From assembly GCF_003966715.1 (NCBI RefSeq), contig NZ_AP018907.1, positions 1,786,001 to 1,850,000 of the forward strand: a stretch of DNA of 64,000 bases. Reading direction: 5' to 3'. This DNA comes from Blastochloris tepida (lineage in GTDB: Bacteria; Pseudomonadota; Alphaproteobacteria; Rhizobiales; Xanthobacteraceae). How positions within the stretch are numbered: the first letter of the stretch is position 1; every line of letters begins with the position of its first letter. The notes beneath the pieces are model-generated. The model saw only the letters and a list, made by a program, of their open reading frames with translations, did no database searches and was not told the DNA's origin. Below are positions 9,019 through 18,015 of this stretch, piece by piece. Position numbers and translations under genes: made by a program.

Positions 9019-10053
9019 TCATTTCGGCGCGCGGCGGCGCGTGCGCGCCGTCTGGCCGGTCCAGGTGCGAAAGGCACGGCTGAAGCAGCTGGCGTCGGCG
9101 TAGCCGAGCTCCTGGGCGATCATCGCGCCGCCCATCCAGCCTTCCTGAATGAGCGACGCCGCCTGCCGTTCCCGCTCCCGCCGCAGCAGGGTGCGCAGCG
9201 AGGTGCCGCGATCGGCCAGCGCGCGCTGCAGGGTGCGTGACGACAGTCCCAGCTCGGCGGCGATCGCCTGCAGCGACACCTCCTCGCGCCCAAGCCGGCG
9301 ATGCAGCACCGTGGTCACCCGCTCGACCAGATCCTGCGGCGGCATCGCGCGCATCAGAAAGTCCAGGTCGCGCGCCACGAACGGCAGCAATTGGCGGGCG
9401 GGCAAGGCGGCGGCGCTGGTGCGGCAGAGATTGTCGAGGTCGGCACGCCGGAACACCAGCCGGTTGACCGCTTCGCCGAAGCGCAGGCCGCTCCTGAAGA
9501 AGCCCTGCAGGGCGCGGGCGTTGCCGCTGTCGCCGTGCTCGAAATGCACCTCCAGCGGCCGCCACTGCGTCCCGAGCATCATCCGCGTCAGCGTGCAGAT
9601 CGCCGCCATGCTGAACTCGGCATCCTGCCGGCGCGGCCAGATCGCGCTGTTGCGGATCTGATAGGCGAAGAGTGCGACGGTATGCTCCTCCAGCAGCTCA
9701 AGCTGGGTGCCGCCCTGCAGGGTCGCCAGATACGTCTGCATGCAGCGCAACGCCTGTCGGAGCGTCGGCTGGTGCACCGCCAGCACGCCCATCGGCCCGA
9801 GCGTGGTCGGACAGAGTTCGCGCCCCAGCCGCAGCCCCAGCGTCGACTCGCCGCTGAGCAGCGCCGCCGCCTCGAACAGCGCGACATAGCGCGCCAGCGG
9901 CACCGATCCGTAGGGATCGGCCAATTGGGCCGGATCGGCCCCGAAGTCGCGCAGCAGCGCCTGGCCGGCTTCCCCATGCGACGCCAGCACCTGCGTCACC
10001 GGCCACAACACCGAGGCGCGCACCCTGTCGGCTTCGAGTTGCGGGAAATGCAC
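9019..10053 (-). CDS. qhpR: AraC-family regulator of the amine dehydrogenase operon (QhpR-like)
   Basis: 344-residue regulator with a long N-terminal AraC-type ligand/oligomerisation domain and a C-terminal double helix-turn-helix (AIAAELGLSSRTLQRAL, then AQELGYADASCFSRAFRTWTG). It diverges from the QHNDH operon with a 256-bp gap. Characterised qhp operons in Paracoccus and Pseudomonas are controlled by an AraC-type activator, QhpR, in this relation. The name is by context; the inducer is presumably a primary amine. The gene converges on gcdH with only 36 bp between stops. Confidence 0.7.
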   Translation of the reverse strand: MHFPQLEADRVRASVLWPVTQVLASHGEAGQALLRDFGADPAQLADPYGSVPLARYVALFEAAALLSGESTLGLRLGRELCPTTLGPMGVLAVHQPTLRQALRCMQTYLATLQGGTQLELLEEHTVALFAYQIRNSAIWPRRQDAEFSMAAICTLTRMMLGTQWRPLEVHFEHGDSGNARALQGFFRSGLRFGEAVNRLVFRRADLDNLCRTSAAALPARQLLPFVARDLDFLMRAMPPQDLVERVTTVLHRRLGREEVSLQAIAAELGLSSRTLQRALADRGTSLRTLLRRERERQAASLIQEGWMGGAMIAQELGYADASCFSRAFRTWTGQTARTRRRAPK

Positions 10054-10068
10054 GGAAATCAGCCTCTT

Positions 10069-10085
10069 TGCCTATCAAATAGGCA
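10069..10085. promoter_or_regulatory. Palindrome in front of qhpR
   Basis: TGCCTAT-CAA-ATAGGCA is a perfect 7-bp inverted repeat 15 bp upstream of the regulator start. It would suit autoregulation or a bidirectional operator for the qhp region. Confidence 0.4.
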
Positions 10086-10114
10086 GCGTAAATATTTGAT
10101 CAGAAAATGGGATT

Positions 10115-10144
10115 TTTGGCGCGTTTTGTCAAATCTTTGGCGCG
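10115..10144 (+). promoter_or_regulatory. Direct-repeat activator sites for the qhp operon
   Basis: TTTGGCGCG occurs at 10115-10123 and again at 10136-10144, exactly 21 bp apart. A tandem direct repeat separated by two helical turns is the usual arrangement bound by AraC-family proteins. It sits about 165 bp upstream of qhpA. I could not place a convincing -35/-10 pair downstream. Confidence 0.5.
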
Positions 10145-10309
10145 AAGCGCCAGGAACAGCCGCCGCCGGCTCGGCATTCTTCGGCCCATTCCGGATGGAT
10201 CGCGGACCTTCCGGCAAACCTCCGCCCTCGGACAGGCCCTCGCCCTTCGAGCCAACCCGTTCACCGCTTCCGCTGCGGCAGCCGCCCTTTTCAGACAGCA
10301 CAGGCAGCC

Positions 10310-11944
10310 ATGACCGACCTTTCCGATAAGCCCGCCCGTTCCGCACCCATGAAGCGTCGCGCCGCACACGCCTGTGCCGCCCTGCTCGGCGGCGGGATGA
10401 TTGCCGGCCTCGCCACCGCCGCCACCGCCGCCCCCGATGCGGCCATCGCCGCCCTGATCGAAAACAAATGCGGCAGCTGCCACGAGCAGCGCCCTGATGG
10501 CACCCGCCCGCGTCTCAACGCCGTCCGCAAGTCGCCCGAGGGCTGGGAGTTGACGCTCCACCGCATGCAGCAGTGGCACGAGGTCGCCCTCACCGCCGAG
10601 CAGCAGCGCACCCTGGTCAAGTATCTCTCCGACACCCAGGGCCTCGCGCCGACGGAGGCCGAGCCGTTCCGCGCGGTGCTGGAGCGCCGCCCCGGCCATG
10701 TCGAGGAGATCGACGACGCCGAGCTCGGCACCTTCTGCGCCCGCTGCCACACCTATGCCCGCGTCGGCCTGCAGCGTCGCGATGCCGACGAGTGGCTGAA
10801 GCTGGTGCACACCCACGTCGGCCAGTGGCCGACGCTCGAATACCACGCCTTCAGCCGCGATCGCGACTGGTGGCACGTCGCCACCACCGAGCTTCCGAAG
10901 CGGCTCGCCGCCAAATGGCCGCTCAATTCCGCCGCCTGGACCGAGTGGCAGACGCACAAACCCGCCGACCTCAGCGGCACGTGGCGCGTGGCCGGCCATC
11001 GCCCCGGCAAGGGCGACTATCAGGGCACGCTCACCGTCGCCCGCATCGGCGACGACCGCTACAGCGTGCGCCATCATCTGGTGCTGCAGGACGGTACCGT
11101 GCTGGACAGCGAGGGCGAGGCGGTCGTGTACACCGGCTATGAGTGGCGCGGCAGCGTCAAGCTCGACGGCCAGCCGGTGCGCGAGGTATTCCGCCTCTCC
11201 GCCGACGGCAGCCGGCTGGAAGGCCGCTGGTTCGCCAATGACGCCGTCACGGGCGGCGATCTGGTCGCTGTGCGCAGCGGCAAGCCGCAGATCCTGGCGG
11301 TGCAGCCGGGCTATCTGAAGGCCGGGCAGACCACCAAGCTCACCGTCGTCGGCACCGATCTCAAGGGCAATGTCGATCTCGGGCCGGGCATCACCGTCCG
11401 CAAGGTCGAGTCGGCATCCGCCGACAGCGTGACGGTGCTGGCCGAGGCCACGGCGGCCGCCGGCATCGGCGCCCATGCCGTCGCGGTCGGCAGCACCCGT
11501 CAGGCCGACGCGCTGGTGGTCTACGACAAGGTGGCGGCGGTGCAGGTGGAGCCCGCCTACACCGTCGCCCGCGTCGGCGGCAATGGCGGCCCGGTCCCGC
11601 CGGTTCCGGCGCAGTTCGAGGCGATCGGCTTCCTCGCCGGTCCCGACGGCAAGACCGGAACCGCCGACGACGTGCGCATCGGCGTGATGCCGGCGGCCTG
11701 GAGCCTCGCCGATTTCGACGCCGAGGCCGCGGCGATGGAAGACCTGAAATTCGGCGGCAAGATCGACGACACCGGCCTGTTCACGCCGGGCGGCGCCGGT
11801 CCCAACCCGGCCCGAATCTACAGCACCAACAACGCCGCCAACCTGAAGGTGACGGCAGCGGTGAAGGACGGCGCGGGCACGGTGGAGGGAACCGGCCAGC
11901 TGATCGTCACGGTGCAGCGCTGGAACGACGCGCCGGTGCGCTGA
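10310..11944 (+). CDS. qhpA: Quinohemoprotein amine dehydrogenase alpha subunit (diheme)
   Basis: Periplasmic subunit of QHNDH, which oxidises primary amines to aldehydes and ammonia and passes electrons to a c-type cytochrome or cupredoxin. The 544-residue precursor has a signal peptide ending near ATAATA and two covalent heme c motifs, CGSCH and CARCH, in the N-terminal domain. Three beta-rich domains follow (the region from about residue 215 on), as in the Paracoccus and Pseudomonas enzyme. It is the first gene of the operon. A second in-frame ATG at 10349 would also leave the signal peptide intact. Confidence 0.93.
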   Translation: MTDLSDKPARSAPMKRRAAHACAALLGGGMIAGLATAATAAPDAAIAALIENKCGSCHEQRPDGTRPRLNAVRKSPEGWELTLHRMQQWHEVALTAEQQRTLVKYLSDTQGLAPTEAEPFRAVLERRPGHVEEIDDAELGTFCARCHTYARVGLQRRDADEWLKLVHTHVGQWPTLEYHAFSRDRDWWHVATTELPKRLAAKWPLNSAAWTEWQTHKPADLSGTWRVAGHRPGKGDYQGTLTVARIGDDRYSVRHHLVLQDGTVLDSEGEAVVYTGYEWRGSVKLDGQPVREVFRLSADGSRLEGRWFANDAVTGGDLVAVRSGKPQILAVQPGYLKAGQTTKLTVVGTDLKGNVDLGPGITVRKVESASADSVTVLAEATAAAGIGAHAVAVGSTRQADALVVYDKVAAVQVEPAYTVARVGGNGGPVPPVPAQFEAIGFLAGPDGKTGTADDVRIGVMPAAWSLADFDAEAAAMEDLKFGGKIDDTGLFTPGGAGPNPARIYSTNNAANLKVTAAVKDGAGTVEGTGQLIVTVQRWNDAPVR

Positions 11945-11955
11945 GGACGCGGGCG

Positions 11956-13347
11956 ATGTTCCAGCACTCCGGAACTCTGCACGAGGTGGTGGGCAACGGG
12001 CGCCGCCTGTTGTTCCACACCCCGACCGCCGCCCTGTTCGAAGCGGACGCCGTGACGGGGGCGGTGCTCGACCTGCTGCGTGAGGGCGCCGCACCGGCCT
12101 CCCTCGCCCGGCAGCTCGATGGCCGCTTCCCGCCCAGCGAGATTGCGACCGCGCTCGACGAGCTTCAGCGGCTGGACCGGCCGGCGGTGACGGCGCCGGC
12201 CGCCACCGCCCCGCTCACCACCCTGGTGCTGGCGCTCACCAGCGGCTGCAACCTCGCCTGCGACTATTGCTACAAGCACGACCTGTCGAACCCGGCGGCG
12301 GCCCGGCGGATGACGCCGGGGCGCGCGGCGCAGGCGGTCGACCTGCTTCTGCGCGCCTCCGGCAAGGCGCCGAAGGTGACGGTGACGTTCTTCGGCGGCG
12401 AGCCGCTGCTCGAAATGCCGGTGATCCGCGCCACCATCGCCTATGCCGAGGCGGCGACGGCCGCCGCCGGCAAGAAGGTGGACTTCTCGCTGACCACCAA
12501 CGGCACCCTGCTCGACGACGCCACCATCGACTTCCTCGATGCGCACCGGGTCGGCATCACCGTCAGCCTCGACGGCCCGGCGGCGCTGCACGACCGCCAC
12601 CGCCGCACCCGTGGCGGCCAGGGCAGCCACGCGCTGGCCGCGGCCGGCGCCCGGCGGCTCCTGGCCCGCCCGCGCGCCCGGCGCGCCGGGGCCCGCGTTA
12701 CCCTCGCCGCCGGCTGCACCGACGTTGCGACGATCCACGCCTATCTGCACGACGAGCTGGGCTTCGACGAGATCGGCTTCGCGCCGGTCACCGCCGGCAC
12801 GCCGGCGGAATTCCGGCTCAGCGACGACGAACTCGCCATCGTGTTCGACGGCTTCAAGGCGCTGGGCCTCCGGTGGCGCGATGCCGCCATCGAGGGCCGC
12901 GACCTCGGCTTCGGCAACCTCGCCAATCTGGTGACGGCGCTCAACCGGGGCATGACGCGGGCGCTGCCGTGCGGCGCCGGCACGCAGATGCTGGCGGCGG
13001 ACGCCGAGGGCACGCTGCACCTCTGCCACCGCTTCGTCGGCGACAGCGAAGTCCCGTCGTTCGGCACGCTCGATGCCGGCATCGATACGGAAGCCGTGAC
13101 GGCGTTCGTCGCCCGCGCCCAGGCGCGCGCCGAGGGCTGTGCCGGCTGCATCGCCCGTCCGGTGTGCGCCGGCGGCTGCTACCACGAATCACAGTCGCGC
13201 TACGGCGACCTGTTCCGTCCCACCGACCACTACTGCACGCTGATGCGCGACTGGATCCGGTTCGGCATCGGCGTCACCGCCGACATCATGGCGAGGAATC
13301 CCGCGTTCTTCGCCGCCAACAACCAGCCGCGGAGGGCAGCACGATGA
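11956..13347 (+). CDS. qhpD: Radical SAM maturase of the QHNDH gamma subunit
   Basis: Peptide-modifying radical SAM/SPASM enzyme (463 residues) that installs the Cys-to-Asp/Glu thioether bridges in the gamma subunit. The SAM cluster motif is C98-x3-C102-x2-C105 in [14 protein letters not shown], followed by FFGGEPLL. The C-terminal SPASM cysteines appear in [17 protein letters not shown] and DHYCTL. It lies directly before its substrate gene, with an ATGA overlap, as in known qhp operons. Confidence 0.93.
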   Translation: MFQHSGTLHEVVGNGRRLLFHTPTAALFEADAVTGAVLDLLREGAAPASLARQLDGRFPPSEIATALDELQRLDRPAVTAPAATAPLTTLVLALTSGCNLACDYCYKHDLSNPAAARRMTPGRAAQAVDLLLRASGKAPKVTVTFFGGEPLLEMPVIRATIAYAEAATAAAGKKVDFSLTTNGTLLDDATIDFLDAHRVGITVSLDGPAALHDRHRRTRGGQGSHALAAAGARRLLARPRARRAGARVTLAAGCTDVATIHAYLHDELGFDEIGFAPVTAGTPAEFRLSDDELAIVFDGFKALGLRWRDAAIEGRDLGFGNLANLVTALNRGMTRALPCGAGTQMLAADAEGTLHLCHRFVGDSEVPSFGTLDAGIDTEAVTAFVARAQARAEGCAGCIARPVCAGGCYHESQSRYGDLFRPTDHYCTLMRDWIRFGIGVTADIMARNPAFFAANNQPRRAAR

Positions 13348-13679
13348 AGCATATCAAGCCGATCAACAAGACAGCACACGCCATCGAGCGCGCCGCCGAC
13401 GCCGATCCGGCCGGCGAAGGCAAGGCGGCGGAAGTGCGGCCGATGCAGTCGGTCGCCGGCTGCGCCAGCACCTTCGACCCCGGCTGGGAGGTCGACCCGT
13501 TCGGCGGCGTCGCGGCACTGTGCCAGCCGATGGAAGCCGATCTCTATGGCTGCGCCGATCCCTGCTGGTGGCCGGCGCAGGTGCCCGACACCATCAACAC
13601 CCACCCCAACTGGACGGCCGACGCGCCGTCGGCGCAGCGCGACTGGCGCAAGCTCAACGTCGTGTTTCCGGAGAAGTAA
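13344..13679 (+). CDS. qhpC: QHNDH gamma subunit, cysteine tryptophylquinone-bearing peptide
   Basis: 111-residue precursor of the catalytic subunit. All residues used in the known mature protein are present at identical spacing, with an offset of 33. C40-E49, C60-D66 and C74-D82 match the thioether pairs C7-E16, C27-D33 and C41-D49; C70 and W76 match C37 and W43, which form cysteine tryptophylquinone. The N-terminal part, rich in charged residues and lacking a Sec signal, is the leader removed by the subtilisin-like protease. The short length hides it inside a longer overlapping frame. Confidence 0.95.
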   Translation: MKHIKPINKTAHAIERAADADPAGEGKAAEVRPMQSVAGCASTFDPGWEVDPFGGVAALCQPMEADLYGCADPCWWPAQVPDTINTHPNWTADAPSAQRDWRKLNVVFPEK

Positions 13680-14813
13680 ATGCCGCGCCCGCAGACCACC
13701 CTCAAGCCGGAAGACCGACCGATGCGCCGCTGTTCCCTTCGTCTGCTCCTCGCTGCCCTGATGCTGTCGCCGCTGGTCGACGGCAGCGCCAGCGCCAAGG
13801 AATATCTGCTCACCTCCACCAGGCCCAACACGCTGGTGATGATCGATCCCGCCGCCCGCAAGGTCACCCGCACCTACGACATTGCCGGCCCCGGCGCGGT
13901 GCTCGGCATCGTGCCGTCGCCGGACAACCGCATCGTCTATGCGGTGACCAACCACTGGGGCAGCGTGGTCGGCATCGACCTCGACAGCGGCAAGGAGGTG
14001 TTCCACGCCGATTTCTCCTCCGGTGCGCTACGGGTGCGCAACACCTTCGGGATGGAGGTGAGCGCCGACGGTCGCGAGCTCTACGTCCTGCTGCTGCCCA
14101 CCGAGATCGGCCGCAACGAATACACCGTTCAGGAGCCGCACATCGCCGTCTACCGCACCGATGCCGGGCTGGAGGCGAAGCCGGTCCGCACCCTGCCGGT
14201 GCCGCGCCGCACCACCACGCTGCTGCGCTCCACCGACGGCAGCAAGCTCTATTGCGTCAGTTGGGACATCCACGTCATCGACCCGAAGGACGGCCGCGAG
14301 CTGGAGGTGAAGAAGGTGACGCACCTGCCGCGTCCCGGCTTTGCCGAACCCGACGTGTTCGGTGTCTGGAACCAGTTCGAGCAGGCCAAGGTATTCATCA
14401 ACCCCTACACGGTGGCGAGTGCCGGCGGCGATTCCGCAGCACCGGGCCCGATGAAGAACGGCATGGTGACGCTCGACCTCGCCAGCGGCGAGATGCGCAT
14501 GAAGGAGTTCGAGGACACCACCAAGGTGATCTTCTCCGCCGTGGTCAACCCGAAGAAGCGCGATGAGGCGTTCGCGGTCTACACCACGCTCGCCAAGATC
14601 GACCTCGCCGGCGGCGCGCTGGTGAAGCGGATCGATCTGCCGCACACCTACTACACCGTCAACATCTCCGGCGACGGCCGCGAGGTGTATGTCGGCGGCA
14701 CCATGGACGACATCGGCATCTATTCCAGCGAGACGCTGGAGAAGCTCGGCGAGGTCAAGCTGCCCGGCGGCGGCGACCAGAGCCTGTCCTGGGTCCGCGT
14801 CATCAACCGGTGA
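13680..14813 (+). CDS. qhpB: QHNDH beta subunit (seven-bladed propeller)
   Basis: Periplasmic beta-propeller subunit that packs against the gamma subunit and completes the active site. Repeated YVTN-like blades are visible (VYAVTNHWG, LYVLLLPTE, LYCVSWDIHV, VYVGGTMDD). The frame opens with ATG at 13680, right after the qhpC stop. A second ATG at 13722 gives a cleaner signal peptide (MRRCSLRLLLAALMLSPLV, cleavage near SASA), so the true start may be 13722. Mature length suits the family, about 340 residues. Confidence 0.92.
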   Translation: MPRPQTTLKPEDRPMRRCSLRLLLAALMLSPLVDGSASAKEYLLTSTRPNTLVMIDPAARKVTRTYDIAGPGAVLGIVPSPDNRIVYAVTNHWGSVVGIDLDSGKEVFHADFSSGALRVRNTFGMEVSADGRELYVLLLPTEIGRNEYTVQEPHIAVYRTDAGLEAKPVRTLPVPRRTTTLLRSTDGSKLYCVSWDIHVIDPKDGRELEVKKVTHLPRPGFAEPDVFGVWNQFEQAKVFINPYTVASAGGDSAAPGPMKNGMVTLDLASGEMRMKEFEDTTKVIFSAVVNPKKRDEAFAVYTTLAKIDLAGGALVKRIDLPHTYYTVNISGDGREVYVGGTMDDIGIYSSETLEKLGEVKLPGGGDQSLSWVRVINR

Positions 14814-17149
14814 GCAGCGTGTCGTCGCCCGGGCCGGATTGGCTGCTGCGTTTCGTCGCTCCGCACCGGCGCCGGCTGGCGCTGGTGCTGGCGACCGCAC
14901 TCGCCACCACCGCGCTCGGGCTGGCGCCGCCCTACCTCACCCGCGCCCTCATCGACGACGGCCTGCTCGGCCGCAACACCTCGGTGGTGGTCGGCTGCTG
15001 CGCCCTGATGCTGGGCGCGGCGCTGGCCGGCACCGCCCTCGCCGCCTTCAACCGCTGGCACTACGTCACGGTTTCAGCGCGCACGCTGTTTGCTTTGCGC
15101 GAGACGTTGCTCGCCCATCTGCAATGCCTGCCGCCGCGCTTCTTCGCCGCCCGCCCCCTCGGCGATCTGATGACGCGGGTGGACGGCGACCTTGCCGAGG
15201 TGCAGCGCTTCCTGATCGACACCCTGCTCGCCGCCACCACCGGCACGCTCGCGCTGATCGGCCTCGTCGCGATGATGGCGATGCTGAGCCCGGCCCTGCT
15301 GCTGGTGGCGGTGGTGGCGGTGCCGGCGCAGCTTGCCGTGGTGCGGGCGCTGCGCCCGCGCGTCGAGCGGCAAACGCGCGCCTTGCGCGAGCGCACCGGC
15401 GCGATCTCGTCCTTCTTCATCGAGACGCTGGGCGCGATGAAGCTGGTGCAGTCGGCCGGCGCCGAGGCCCGCGAGCGGACGCGGCTCGACGGGCTGCACC
15501 AGGGCCTGCTCGGCGATCTGCGCCGGCTGGAGATCACCAGCGCGCTGGCCGGCGGCCTGCCGGGACTGATCGGCGGCGTGGCGACGGCGCTGGTGTTCCT
15601 GGCCGGCGGCGCGATGGTGATGGAGGATCAGCTCACGGTCGGCACGCTGGTGGCCTTCGTCACCTACATGGCGCGCGCCGCGGGACCGGCGAACACCCTG
15701 ATCGGCCTGCCGCTGGCGTGGCGCCGCGCCGCCGTCAGCTTCGGCCGCGTCGGCGAGATCCTCGCCGAGCCGGCCGCGGTCAGCGATCCCGCCTCGCCTC
15801 TCAGCCTGCCGGCCAAAGCGCAGGGCGCTCTGACCCTTGAGCAGATCGGCTTCGCCTATGGACCGTCCGCGCCGGTCGTGCTGGACAATGTCGCCGCCGT
15901 CATTCCGGGCGGCGCCAAGGTCGCGGTCACCGGCGCGTCGGGCGCCGGCAAGAGCACGCTGATCGACCTCCTGCACCGCCACTACGACCCCACCGCCGGG
16001 CGCATCCTGCTCGACGGCATCGACCTCAGGCACCTGCCGCTCGCCACTCTGCGGCGGCGCATTGCGGTGGTGTCCCAGGATGCGCCGCTGCTGGCGGGCA
16101 CGTTCGCCGACAACATCCGCTACGCCAATCCGAGCGCCGATGACGCCGCGGTGCGCCGCGCCGCCGACCTCGCCGAGGTCAGCGCCTTCGCCGACCAGCT
16201 TCCGCACGGCCTCGACAGCCGCATCGGCGAGCGCGGCGCCACCCTGTCGGGCGGCCAGCGCCAGCGCCTCGCCATCGCCCGCGCCTTGCTGCAGGATCCG
16301 CTGGTGCTGGTATTGGACGAGGCGACCTCGGCGGTGGATGCCACCACCGCCCGCCGCATCATCGCCGCGATCGACACGCTGTTCGCCGACCGCACCCGCA
16401 TCGTAGTGTCGCATCACCCCGAGGCCCTCGCCAATGCCGACGTGGTACTGACCCTGCAACGCGACATCGCCCGCGCCACGGCTCCGGTCTCGGTCGGGCT
16501 GGTCGACAGCGGCGCCTCGCAGCCGCTGGCGGCAGCGGCCCGCTTCACCATTGACGGCGAGGCTGTCGCGATGACCGAGCCGGGGCCCGACCGGCTCGGC
16601 CACGGCACCGCGGTGGCCGACATCATCCGCCAGACGACGCGGGCGCCACTGCTGCTGGCGCAGGTGTTCGACGACCGCGCCGCCACCCCGGCCGCGGTGG
16701 CGGCGGCGCTCGACTGGCTGGTGGAGAAGGGCGCGCGGGTGGTCAATCTGAGCATCGGCCTCACCACCGACCGCGCGGTGCTGCGCGAGGCCTGTGCCCG
16801 CGCCGTGGCCAAGAACGTGCTGCTGGTGGCCTCGGTGCCCGCCATCGGCCCCACCGTATATCCGGCGGCTTATCCCGGCGTGGTGCGGGTCACCGGCGAC
16901 GCGCGCTGCCAGGGCGCGGAGATCGCCTTCATCGGCACCGGACGCGCCGCGTTCGGCGCCAGCCCGCGCAACGCTGGCCCCCAGGGTGCGGGCCCTGCCG
17001 GTGCCAGCATCGCCGCCGCCCGCGTCTCGGCGGCGCTGGCGGCGATCCTCACCGAAGCTCCGGACCTGTCCGCCACCGCTGCGCTCGACCGGCTGGCCGA
17101 GCGCGCCAGCCATCACGGGCCGCAGCGCCGGCCGGAGATCGCCCGATGA
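14810..17149 (+). CDS. qhpF: Fused QHNDH maturation protein: ABC exporter (QhpF-like) plus subtilisin-like protease (QhpE-like)
   Basis: One 779-residue frame with no internal stop. Residues 1-300 are an ABC exporter membrane domain. Then comes a nucleotide-binding domain with Walker A GASGAGKST (375-383), signature LSGGQ (479-483) and Walker B VLVLDEATSAVD. From about residue 560 the chain is subtilisin-like: D566 in GLVDSG, H598 in GHGTAV and S733 in GASIAA form the triad in family order. The usual oxyanion Asn is not obvious near LLVASVPAIG. In characterised operons QhpE and QhpF are separate proteins; here one chain would cut the leader and export the gamma subunit. The GTG start overlaps the qhpB stop. 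Confidence 0.88.
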   Translation: MSSVSSPGPDWLLRFVAPHRRRLALVLATALATTALGLAPPYLTRALIDDGLLGRNTSVVVGCCALMLGAALAGTALAAFNRWHYVTVSARTLFALRETLLAHLQCLPPRFFAARPLGDLMTRVDGDLAEVQRFLIDTLLAATTGTLALIGLVAMMAMLSPALLLVAVVAVPAQLAVVRALRPRVERQTRALRERTGAISSFFIETLGAMKLVQSAGAEARERTRLDGLHQGLLGDLRRLEITSALAGGLPGLIGGVATALVFLAGGAMVMEDQLTVGTLVAFVTYMARAAGPANTLIGLPLAWRRAAVSFGRVGEILAEPAAVSDPASPLSLPAKAQGALTLEQIGFAYGPSAPVVLDNVAAVIPGGAKVAVTGASGAGKSTLIDLLHRHYDPTAGRILLDGIDLRHLPLATLRRRIAVVSQDAPLLAGTFADNIRYANPSADDAAVRRAADLAEVSAFADQLPHGLDSRIGERGATLSGGQRQRLAIARALLQDPLVLVLDEATSAVDATTARRIIAAIDTLFADRTRIVVSHHPEALANADVVLTLQRDIARATAPVSVGLVDSGASQPLAAAARFTIDGEAVAMTEPGPDRLGHGTAVADIIRQTTRAPLLLAQVFDDRAATPAAVAAALDWLVEKGARVVNLSIGLTTDRAVLREACARAVAKNVLLVASVPAIGPTVYPAAYPGVVRVTGDARCQGAEIAFIGTGRAAFGASPRNAGPQGAGPAGASIAAARVSAALAAILTEAPDLSATAALDRLAERASHHGPQRRPEIAR

Positions 17150-18015
17150 CCGACATCGCCTTGGCCCTGGTCGATCTGCGCCACGTCGAGAGGCTCGCAG
17201 CTTTGCCGGCCCTGACCGTCGCCGGCTGCGGCGCGGCCCTGGGCTGGCGGCATGCGCCGTTCGACGGCGCCCTCGCCGACCGGACGATCGCCCGCCTTCA
17301 TGTCGGCCCGGAGTGCTGCGAGCGCCTGCTGCCGTCACGCGCGCTGCTGGAGGCCGCCCTGGCGTTCGCCGCCAGCCGCGGGCTCGGCGTGTCGCTGGCG
17401 AGCCCGCTGATGGCCGACGCCGCGCTCGGCACGCTGCGCGCGCTGCTTCACCTGCTGCCGGCCGGCACCGAGGCGGTGGCCAATGATTGGGGCACGCTGC
17501 ACCTCCTGGCCGCGGAGTTTCCGGCGCTGGTGCCGGTGGCCGGGCGGATGCTGTGCAAGATGGTCAAGGACCCCCGCCTGCCCTCGGCGGAATGGGCGCG
17601 GCTCTATCCGCACGGCATCCACGCCGCGCCCTTCGGCGCGGTTCTGGCCCGGCTCGGCGTGCAGCGCATCGAGATGGACGCAGCGCCCTTCGCCACCGCC
17701 GCCGACTTTGCCGGCGGAAGGCTGCCGGTCGGCGTGCATGCTCCGTTCGGCATCGCCACCAAGGGCCGCACCTGCCGCATCGGCGCGCTGCACCAGAACG
17801 ATGCCGCGAAATTCGCACCAAGCTTCGGCTGCTCGCGCGAGTGCCTCACCTATACCGCGGCGCTCGCGCGGCCGCAGGCCACCACCGACCTCGAGACGCG
17901 GATGCGTGGCACCGCCATGCTCTATCACCACAGCCCGGCAATGGCCGCTGCGGTGCTGGACGCGGCGCGTGCCGGCACCATCGACCGCATCATTCTTTCG
18001 GGAGACTGGCATTGA
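17146..18015 (+). CDS. U32-family Fe-S protein, UbiV-like, in the QHNDH operon
   Basis: 289-residue U32 (peptidase U32/UbiV-like) protein whose ATG overlaps the stop of the exporter-protease gene (ATGA). Cysteines follow the UbiV pattern: C57 in HVGPECCERLL, then C210-x18-C229-x3-C233 (UbiV of E. coli uses C39, C180, C193 and C197 for a [4Fe-4S] cluster). UbiU-UbiV hydroxylate a ubiquinone precursor without O2, using prephenate as oxygen donor. No ubiT is nearby and the gene is locked into the qhp operon, so I infer a role in oxygen-independent hydroxylation of the gamma-subunit tryptophan. Function is inferred, the family is clear. Confidence 0.75.
   Translation: MTDIALALVDLRHVERLAALPALTVAGCGAALGWRHAPFDGALADRTIARLHVGPECCERLLPSRALLEAALAFAASRGLGVSLASPLMADAALGTLRALLHLLPAGTEAVANDWGTLHLLAAEFPALVPVAGRMLCKMVKDPRLPSAEWARLYPHGIHAAPFGAVLARLGVQRIEMDAAPFATAADFAGGRLPVGVHAPFGIATKGRTCRIGALHQNDAAKFAPSFGCSRECLTYTAALARPQATTDLETRMRGTAMLYHHSPAMAAAVLDAARAGTIDRIILSGDWH

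Noticed and set aside
15074..17338. Minus-strand ORF of 754 codons across the exporter-protease gene
   Set aside because: Shadow of the QhpF/QhpE fusion, with no family features and no ribosome-binding site.
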